From NCBI GenBank assembly GCA_021851885.1, contig JAJZBS010000016.1, positions 1 to 37,716 of the forward strand: a stretch of 37,716 bases of DNA, given 5' to 3'. How positions within the stretch are numbered: position 1 is the stretch's first letter; the number at the start of each line of letters is the position of its first letter. The stretch is from Actinomycetes bacterium. GTDB taxonomy: Bacteria > Actinomycetota > Acidimicrobiia > Acidimicrobiales > JAMCQF01. The translations under genes were made by a program, and so were the position numbers. The notes below the pieces were generated by a model that had not been told where the DNA came from, made no database searches, and saw only the letters and a list, made by a program, of their open reading frames with translations. This document shows positions 32,166 through 37,716 of the stretch, piece by piece.

Positions 32166-33626
32166 TCAGCTGCGCCTCTCCAGCACCTCCAGAGCACGTT
32201 CGAGGGAGACCTCCGGGCTTTCGCCGGTATCGACGTCGCAACCGGCCGGCCACGGGGCCTCGCCGGATGCCATGGAGCGCCGGACCTCGACGTCCGCCTC
32301 GCTCAACGAGGTGCCGTGACGAGAACGAGCCGCAAGGCGCCGCTCGGCGACGTCGTCGTCGACCACGCAGTGGACGAGCGCGGCTTCGGCGTGGCACGCA
32401 CGCGCGACCTCGACGGCGTGCGCACGCCGCTCCTCGGCGGCGAAGGTGGCATCGACCACGACGCTCGTTCCCATCTCGAGCCCAGAGCGCGCGGCTGCGA
32501 ACATCGACTCGTAGACGGCGCGGACCGCATCCGGTCGATATCGCTCCCCCGGACCGGCCGGCGACGGTGGCACGCGGCGCAGCTCGTCGGTCCGCAGCAC
32601 GCGGGCCCCAATGCGTTCGGCGATCATGTGGGCGAGCGTCGACTTGCCCGATCCTGGCAGCCCGCCCACGACGACGAGGCGCACGCGCGACCGTTCGAGG
32701 TGCCGTCGGGCCAACTCCAGGTACTGCGCGACCCCCGTCGCGGCGTCACCGCCCTGGTCGTGGCGGATGCAGCCCACCTTTGCCCGGACAAGGGCCCGGG
32801 TCGCGATGTAGTAGTCGAGCAACGCCGGAGGCAGCTCCTGGCCGGCGTGTGCCTCGTAGCGCTCCACGAACAGCTCGGCTGCGGCCGGCTCTCCCCTGAC
32901 CTCGACGTCCATGGCGAGAAATGCGACATCCGACGCGATGTCGACGTGCCGCAGGCGGTCGTCGATCTGGAGGCAGTCGAGGATCCGCACGCCATCGGGG
33001 CAGCAGTAGACGTCGTCGGCCTGAAGGTCGCCGTGGCCGTCGCAGATATCGCCATTGCGGCAGCGCAACGCAAACAACGGCGAACGGCCCGCGACGAACC
33101 GGCGCGCCAGCTCCACGACCCGGGCGAAGACGCCGGGATCGCCGAGGCGGTCGATCAAGGGAGCCATCTCGGTGACGTTGTCGTCAAGAGCCGCAGCCAC
33201 CGCTGTTGGCGAAGCGTCCTCGGTGATGCTCGGCGAACGCTCGGCTGTCGCATGAAATGCCGCGAGCCGCTCGGCCACGGCGTCGATCGCATCGCCCGCG
33301 GCGCTCGTCGTGGCCCCCGCCGCCACGATGGTCGCCAGCCGGCACTCCTCGGGCAGGCGGCGCATGACGACGGCGTGCTCGACCGGCCCGCCTGCCGCCA
33401 CGTCGTCTCCGGCCAGGCGAAGCTGCGCCACACCGAGATAGACGTCGGGGGCGAGGCGACGGTTGAGCTCCACCTCCCGGTAGCAGTCGCGCTCGCGCGC
33501 GCCCGCCGTGGACAGGTCGGCGAACGGGAAGCGGACGTGCTTACGGAACTTGTATGCGTGCTCCCCCAGGAAGACGACGATGGACAGGTGTGTCTCGGCG
33601 ACCGAGCGCGCCGCGCCCTCGCGCAC
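32166..33626 (-). CDS. Bifunctional APH-like kinase/P-loop kinase fusion protein
   Basis: This encodes 486 residues from GTG 33626. The N-terminal half is an aminoglycoside-phosphotransferase-like fold: ETHLSIVVFLGEHAYKFRK near the start, and DGHGDLQADDVYC (~197-208) at the catalytic loop, where the usual HGDLH appears as HGDLQ. The Asp of the IDD segment (IDDRLRHVDIASDVAFL) is the metal ligand position. The C-terminal half is a small-molecule P-loop kinase with Walker A GLPGSGKST (322-330) and RTDELRR. Such fusions are widespread in Actinobacteria, but the substrate is not established. The gene lies 9 bp behind the Zn-ribbon-like gene on the same strand, so they are probably co-transcribed. 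Confidence 0.85.
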   Translation of the reverse strand: MREGAARSVAETHLSIVVFLGEHAYKFRKHVRFPFADLSTAGARERDCYREVELNRRLAPDVYLGVAQLRLAGDDVAAGGPVEHAVVMRRLPEECRLATIVAAGATTSAAGDAIDAVAERLAAFHATAERSPSITEDASPTAVAAALDDNVTEMAPLIDRLGDPGVFARVVELARRFVAGRSPLFALRCRNGDICDGHGDLQADDVYCCPDGVRILDCLQIDDRLRHVDIASDVAFLAMDVEVRGEPAAAELFVERYEAHAGQELPPALLDYYIATRALVRAKVGCIRHDQGGDAATGVAQYLELARRHLERSRVRLVVVGGLPGSGKSTLAHMIAERIGARVLRTDELRRVPPSPAGPGERYRPDAVRAVYESMFAAARSGLEMGTSVVVDATFAAEERRAHAVEVARACHAEAALVHCVVDDDVAERRLAARSRHGTSLSEADVEVRRSMASGEAPWPAGCDVDTGESPEVSLERALEVLERRS

Positions 33627-33635
33627 CGCAGAGCT

Positions 33636-33992
33636 TCAGGCGCTCCGTGCGTGCATCGGCTTCGCCCGGCGCACGCTGCTTCCGGCCCGCACGTTCCGCC
33701 TCTCGCGCGCACGCACCGGCGTCCGCCGCTCCTGGCTGTCCGCCCCACCGGGCCGCGCCCCTTGCACCGCAAGCGGACGCCGGCCCGACCTGTGGGCACG
33801 AGGAGCGTTCTTGTCCTTCGTATAGTCGTACCAATCGTGCGTGGCACAGAGGGACCTGCTGTTGTACATCGAGAGCACCGTCACGCATCCGGGAGCCGCG
33901 CACACGCGCCTGTCCGGGAATGTCTTGCTCCGGGAGCACCTTTGGCCCAAGCGCTCGCCGTAGAGGATCCCCTCGGCTCCCATCTCGTTCAT
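33636..33992 (-). CDS. Small Cys-rich (zinc-ribbon-like) basic protein
   Basis: This encodes 118 residues. ATG 33992 is preceded by GGAGGAGGG, a good ribosome-binding site. The central CAAPGCVTVLSMYN segment and the following CATHDWYDYT give a C-x4-C-x12-C-x2-H set that could bind one zinc. The C-terminal 45 residues are Arg-rich and disordered, which suits nucleic-acid contact. No recognised family name. It is followed after 9 bp by the APH/P-loop kinase, so a two-gene unit is likely. The Arg-rich tail could be shorter if the frame drifts, but the stop at 33636 is unambiguous. Confidence 0.65.
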   Translation of the reverse strand: MNEMGAEGILYGERLGQRCSRSKTFPDRRVCAAPGCVTVLSMYNSRSLCATHDWYDYTKDKNAPRAHRSGRRPLAVQGARPGGADSQERRTPVRARERRNVRAGSSVRRAKPMHARSA

Positions 33993-34106
33993 CGTCGCCC
34001 TCCTCCCGGTCGGCTGCAGGTCGCAATGGCAATGGCGCCAGCATGATCGCGGCGCCGACGGACCAGCCAGGGCCGAAGGTCCTACCCGCACCTGCCGAAT
34101 GGACGA

Positions 34107-34136
34107 TTCGCGCGCCGGGTCGCCATCGGCGATACT
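34107..34136 (+). promoter_or_regulatory. Candidate leaderless promoter for the DrrA-like ATPase
   Basis: GATACT (34131-34136) lies 6 nt before ATG 34143, with a weak TTCGCG (34107-34112) 18 bp upstream. The only Shine-Dalgarno-like bases (GGAAG) abut the ATG and are too close to act. Confidence 0.3.
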
Positions 34137-34142
34137 TGGAAG

Positions 34143-35189
34143 ATGCCCTCTCCTGCCGATGACGCCCCCGTCGTCGGCGAGAGCCCTCTGAGCTCGGAGC
34201 GCGCTGAACCGGCCATCGCGGTCGACCGCCTTTCGAAGAGCTTCGGCCAGCTCGAAGCGGTGCGGCAAGTCAGCTTCACCGTGGCCCCAGGTGAGACGTT
34301 CGGCTTCCTCGGCCCGAACGGCGCGGGGAAGTCCACCACGATCTCGATGCTTTGCACCCTGCTCCGGCCTACCGCCGGCCGGGCGCGCGTCGCCGGGATC
34401 GACGTCGCAGCCGAGCCCGGCAAGGTGCGCAGCCGGATCGGCCTTGTCTTCCAGGACCCCACGGTCGACGACTACCTCACCGCGGCCGAGAACCTGCGCT
34501 TCCACGGCCAGCTTTACGGCGTTCCCCATGCCGTGCTCGAGCCGCGCATGCGGGAGGTCCTCGAGATGGTCGAGCTTGTGGACCGCCGTAACGATCTCGT
34601 GCGTACGTTCTCCGGGGGCATGCGCAGGCGCCTCGAGATTGCACGGGGCCTCCTGCACTCGCCGCGAGTCCTCTTCTTGGACGAGCCGACTGTCGGCCTC
34701 GATCCCCAAACCCGCTCCCACATCTGGCGCTATATCAACTCCCTGCGGAAGATCGAGCACATTACGATCTTCCTGACGACGCACTACATGGACGAAGCCG
34801 AGTACTGCGACCGCATCGCCATCATGGACAACGGCCAGATCGTCGTCTGCGACACCCCGGAGGCCCTCAAGCAGCTGGTCGGGCGCGACCGGGTCGAGAT
34901 CTCGACCGACGACAGTGATGCGACGATCTCCGAGCTCGCCGCCCGTTTCGGGCTTGACGCATCGATATCCGAGGGGGCGGTGACGTTCTTCGTCGCGAAC
35001 GGAGAGGAGTTCCTCCCCCGCTTGTTCGCAGAGCTGTCACTGCCGATCCGCTCTGTCCGTGTCGCCCGCCCGACCCTCGACGACGTCTTCATGACCTACA
35101 CGGGGCGGACGATCCGCGACGCCGAGGCGAGCGGGACCGACCACCTCCGATCCAATCCGTGGGTACGCGCCAGGGTGGGCCGCCGGTGA
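34143..35189 (+). CDS. DrrA-like ABC-2 exporter ATPase
   Basis: This encodes 348 residues. Walker A is GPNGAGKST (57-65), the signature is FSGGMRRRLEIARGL, Walker B is VLFLDEPTVGLDPQ, and the switch His is in FLTTHYMDEAEYCD. The C-terminal ~80 residues form the DUF4162-type tail found in DrrA and NatA-type ATPases. It powers export of a drug, lipid or glycolipid with the next gene's permease, whose start overlaps this stop as GTGA. The close linkage and family suggest antibiotic or lipid export, but the substrate is unknown. Confidence 0.93.
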   Translation: MPSPADDAPVVGESPLSSERAEPAIAVDRLSKSFGQLEAVRQVSFTVAPGETFGFLGPNGAGKSTTISMLCTLLRPTAGRARVAGIDVAAEPGKVRSRIGLVFQDPTVDDYLTAAENLRFHGQLYGVPHAVLEPRMREVLEMVELVDRRNDLVRTFSGGMRRRLEIARGLLHSPRVLFLDEPTVGLDPQTRSHIWRYINSLRKIEHITIFLTTHYMDEAEYCDRIAIMDNGQIVVCDTPEALKQLVGRDRVEISTDDSDATISELAARFGLDASISEGAVTFFVANGEEFLPRLFAELSLPIRSVRVARPTLDDVFMTYTGRTIRDAEASGTDHLRSNPWVRARVGRR

Positions 35190-36118
35190 GCGTCGATCCC
35201 CTCACGGGTCCCTCCGGCGTCCCGGCGCCGGCGGCCGGCGATCTCCATCGGGCCGCGGCGCGGCCGATGCCCGCCGTCCCACGCGTCCACGAGGTTTCGG
35301 GGCGTCTCACCGACGATCTACGCGGCCTGCGTGTCGTATGGAAGCGCGAGCTCATTCGTTTCACGCGTGACCGCCTACGCATTATCACGTCCCTGATCCA
35401 GCCGGTGCTCTTCCTCTTCATCCTCGGCACCGGTCTGTCGACCTTCACTTCGTCGGCGACGGCCAGCGTCAACTTCAAGACGTTCATGTTCCCGGGCATT
35501 ATCGCCATGACGGTCCTTTTCACCGCGATCTTCTCCGCTATCTCCATCGTCTGGGACCGCGAGTTCGGCTTCCTGCGTGAGATGCTCGTCTCCCCGGTCC
35601 GCCGCTGGGCCCTCGTCGTCGGCAAGTGCCTCGGGGGGATGACCGTCGCGACGATCCAGGGAGCGATCTTCCTGCTCCTTGCCGGAGCGGTCGGCGTCCC
35701 CTATGCACCCCTCATGCTCCTGACGCTCATCGGCGAGATGGCCCTGACGGCCTTCACCCTCACAGCGTTCGGGATCCTGCTCGCCGCCCGCATGACACAA
35801 GTCCAGTCGTTCCAGGTCGTCGTCCAGTTCTTCGTCATGCCGATGTTCTTCCTCTCCGGGGCCGTCTTCCCGCTGTCCAAGCTCCCCTCGTGGCTCGCCA
35901 TCCTCACCAAGATCGATCCCCTCACCTACGCGGTCGACCCGATGCGCCGGGCAGTCTTCGCACACATCAACGTCTCGCCACACGCCATCCGGGTTCTCAG
36001 CCCCGGTGTCACCTGGAACGGCTGGATGCTCCCGACCGGAGTGGAGATCGCGATGGTCGCGGTCATGGCGCTCGTCCTGCTCCTCGGCGCCATCGTCAAC
36101 TTCTCCCGCACCGACTAG
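35186..36118 (+). CDS. DrrB-like ABC-2 type permease
   Basis: This encodes 310 residues. GTG 35186 is chosen for the 4-bp GTGA overlap with the ATPase gene; an in-frame start at 35159 is less likely. After an N-terminal cytoplasmic segment there are six TM helices. The family segment is IVWDREFGFLREMLVSPV, followed by the conserved FFLSGAVFPLSKLPSWL before the fifth helix. It forms the membrane channel for the DrrA-like ATPase and is the last gene of this unit. Confidence 0.92.
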   Translation: MSVDPLTGPSGVPAPAAGDLHRAAARPMPAVPRVHEVSGRLTDDLRGLRVVWKRELIRFTRDRLRIITSLIQPVLFLFILGTGLSTFTSSATASVNFKTFMFPGIIAMTVLFTAIFSAISIVWDREFGFLREMLVSPVRRWALVVGKCLGGMTVATIQGAIFLLLAGAVGVPYAPLMLLTLIGEMALTAFTLTAFGILLAARMTQVQSFQVVVQFFVMPMFFLSGAVFPLSKLPSWLAILTKIDPLTYAVDPMRRAVFAHINVSPHAIRVLSPGVTWNGWMLPTGVEIAMVAVMALVLLLGAIVNFSRTD

Positions 36119-36196
36119 CCCCTCCGGGCCACAGGACGAGGGTGCACGTCCCCCCGGCACTTGGCCGGCTTGGGGGCCCGATGGGACGTTCGACCC

Positions 36197-36225
36197 TTGG
36201 ATGGCGCCGCCGGCATCTCTAGGGT
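36197..36225 (+). promoter_or_regulatory. Promoter for a leaderless PRT-hydrolase transcript
   Basis: TTGGAT (36197-36202) and TAGGGT (36220-36225) are separated by exactly 17 bp. The GTG start at 36233 lies 7 nt after the -10, exactly where transcription should begin. No ribosome-binding site could fit between them. Confidence 0.55.
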
Positions 36226-36232
36226 CTGACCC

Positions 36233-37570
36233 GTGAACGCATGGACGCGCATCGGTTTGCCGTCCGTCGTCTTCGCCGATCGGGCTGACGCAGGCAACCG
36301 CCTCGCGTCGCTCGTCGTGGGCGACGTCGGCCACGACGGCCACCGCGGCATCGTCGTGGCCGGCTTGGTCCGAGGCGGGCTGCCGGTTGCCGCCCCGATC
36401 GCCCGGGCACTCGGCGCGCCGCTCGACGTCCTCTGTGTCGGCAAGATCGGGGTGCCCTCCCAACGTGAGCTCGCCATGGGGGCGGTCGGAGAAGGCGACG
36501 TGGTCGTATCGAACGCACACGTGCGCCAAGCGGCCGGCATCGACGATGCCGCCTTCGCCGCGGCCGCAGCGCGGGTCGCAGAAGACGTGCGCGCGCAACT
36601 CGCGCAGTACCGGGACGTCGCGCCGGCGGTCCCTTTGGAAGGTCGCACCGTCGTCGTCGTCGACGACGGCGTCGCAACGGGCTCGACGGCCCTTGCCGCG
36701 CTGCGCGTCGTGCGTGCCAAGGGAGCGCGGCGCGTCCTCCTCGCCGTCCCCGTCGCCCCGTCGGTCGAGCTGCGCGAGCTCGGCGAGGAGGCCGACGAGG
36801 TCATCTGCCTCGAGTCGCCGGCCGCGATGGCCGCCGTCGGCCAGTTCTACGCCGACTTCTCCCAGGTCACCGACGACGACGTCCGCCGGCTGCTCCGCTC
36901 TGTGTCGTCACCGGCACAACCGGCCGACGTCCATATCGAGGCCGGGGGGGCTCTGCTCGACGGCATCCTCACAGTCCCTCGTGCAGCCCGCGGCCTTGTC
37001 GTCTTCGCCCATGGATCGGGCAGCAGCCGGCACAGTCCTCGCAACCAGGCCGTCGCCGGCCGCCTGAACGAAGCTCGCCTCGGGACACTGCTGTTCGACC
37101 TGCTCACCCCGGGCGAGGCGGACCATCGCCAGAACGTCTTCGACGTCCCTCTTCTCGGGCGCCGGCTCGCCCAGGCACACGCCTGGCTCGTCGAGCAGCC
37201 CGGTCTCGCCGGGCTACCCGTCGGCTACTTCGGGGCGAGCACCGGTGCCGCCGCCGCTCTTTGGGCCGCAGCCGAGCCGCACAGCAGCGTCGTGGCCATC
37301 GTCTCGCGCGGTGGGCGGCCCGATCTCGCCGGGGAACGACTCATGCAGGTCAGCGCGCCGACGCTGCTCGTCGTCGGCGGGGCCGACCACGGCGTCATAG
37401 AGCTCAACGCCGACGCCGGACAGCATCTCCACTGCGAGCATCTCGTCGAGATCGTCCCCGGAGCCACCCATCTCTTCGAGGAGCCCGGCGCACTCGAGAC
37501 CGTTGCCGATATGGCCGCCCGGTGGTTCGTGACGCACTTCGTCCCGGCCGAACCATCCGCCGAACTTTGA
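36233..37570 (+). CDS. Phosphoribosyltransferase-alpha/beta-hydrolase fusion
   Basis: This encodes 445 residues from a GTG start. The N-terminal ~220 residues are a type I phosphoribosyltransferase; the PRPP-binding loop is VVVDDGVATGSTA (141-153) and an upstream loop is GLVRGGLPVA. The C-terminal ~220 residues are a dienelactone-hydrolase-like alpha/beta hydrolase with HGSGSSRHSPRN (oxyanion region), nucleophile Ser336 in GASTGAAAA, Asp in GGADHGVIE and His in GATHLFEEPG. Both active sites look intact. Fusions of this kind occur in several bacteria, but the joint reaction is not known; a nucleoside or base salvage step coupled to ester cleavage would be speculation. The next gene is convergent. 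Confidence 0.88.
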   Translation: MNAWTRIGLPSVVFADRADAGNRLASLVVGDVGHDGHRGIVVAGLVRGGLPVAAPIARALGAPLDVLCVGKIGVPSQRELAMGAVGEGDVVVSNAHVRQAAGIDDAAFAAAAARVAEDVRAQLAQYRDVAPAVPLEGRTVVVVDDGVATGSTALAALRVVRAKGARRVLLAVPVAPSVELRELGEEADEVICLESPAAMAAVGQFYADFSQVTDDDVRRLLRSVSSPAQPADVHIEAGGALLDGILTVPRAARGLVVFAHGSGSSRHSPRNQAVAGRLNEARLGTLLFDLLTPGEADHRQNVFDVPLLGRRLAQAHAWLVEQPGLAGLPVGYFGASTGAAAALWAAAEPHSSVVAIVSRGGRPDLAGERLMQVSAPTLLVVGGADHGVIELNADAGQHLHCEHLVEIVPGATHLFEEPGALETVADMAARWFVTHFVPAEPSAEL

Positions 37571-37587
37571 CGGCAGCCCATTCACCC

Positions 37588-37716
37588 TCATCGCCACGGC
37601 TTGCCTGCCGCCACCGCCGCGGCACGGCGCCACACGCCCGGCCAGCGGTCGAGCGCCGCAGTGGCCGCCGCCCTTTCGGTGTCCACAATGGTCAGGATCT
37701 CCTTCCCAACCGGCTC
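37588..37716 (-). CDS. C-terminal end of a minus-strand gene, cut by the window edge
   Basis: The last 42 codons and TGA (37588-37590) of a gene that continues beyond the window. The readable part (EILTIVDTERAAATAALDRW, then a PGVWRR segment and AVAAGKPWR) has a natural protein composition with a Trp-containing helix. Other frames here look random. It is convergent with the PRT-hydrolase fusion with an 17-bp gap. Too little is visible to name a family. Confidence 0.45.
   Translation of the reverse strand, partial: EPVGKEILTIVDTERAAATAALDRWPGVWRRAAAVAAGKPWR

Noticed and set aside
30693-34046. A 1117-codon plus-strand open frame
   Set aside because: It is antisense to ftsH and the APH/P-loop kinase, both of which carry full family motifs. 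The translation is rich in Arg, His and Asp without domain structure.
1-37716. CRISPR array, rRNA genes or riboswitches
   Set aside because: No regularly spaced direct repeats of CRISPR size and no recognisable rRNA or riboswitch core was seen on reading both strands.

Overview
The window is GC-rich DNA of actinobacterial character. Genes are tightly packed, GTG starts are common, and several 4-bp GTGA/ATGA overlaps occur. It carries a GlnD-type PII uridylyltransferase, a DrrAB-like ABC-2 transporter, an APH/P-loop kinase fusion of a type common in Actinobacteria, and an acid-type S53 (sedolisin) secreted protease. This mix would suit an Acidimicrobiia-like, possibly acid-adapted, actinobacterium. 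That placement is an inference from gene content, not from any database search.

Left end (1-3.7 kb): the edge of an integrative element. Two consecutive small helix-turn-helix (excisionase-like) proteins are followed by a tyrosine integrase and a small hypothetical gene. The block ends at the 3' end of tRNA-Cys(GCA), the usual arrangement when an element has inserted into a tRNA gene. The first ~960 bp contain no convincing gene.

3.7-9.5 kb: an interlocked minus-strand operon, MFS efflux pump / MerR regulator / paralogous MFS pump. Both junctions are 4-bp stop/start overlaps, and a MerR-style promoter with a dyad lies in front. A GT4 glycosyltransferase diverges from it. A small membrane protein and tRNA-Val(GAC) follow, then a short piece of coding-looking sequence with no start that resembles a pseudogene remnant.

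9.9-17.6 kb: a large secreted S53 peptidase with three C-terminal repeat domains, behind a promoter overlapped by a perfect operator-like inverted repeat. Next come a lipoprotein, an ArsB/NhaD-like transporter, a SAM methyltransferase and an AGPS-like FAD oxidase. A convergent intergenic region carries a perfect 26-bp palindrome.

17.6-30 kb: glnD, an L,D-transpeptidase, an ABC exporter, a membrane-anchored double beta-propeller protein, and a complete UgpB/C/A/E-like carbohydrate or glycerol-phosphate importer operon.

30-37.7 kb: ftsH with a 14-bp tandem repeat running into its stop codon, a probable two-gene unit (Zn-ribbon-like protein plus APH/P-loop kinase), a DrrAB-like ABC-2 transporter, a phosphoribosyltransferase-alpha/beta-hydrolase fusion that looks leaderless, and the C-terminus of an unidentified minus-strand gene cut by the window edge.
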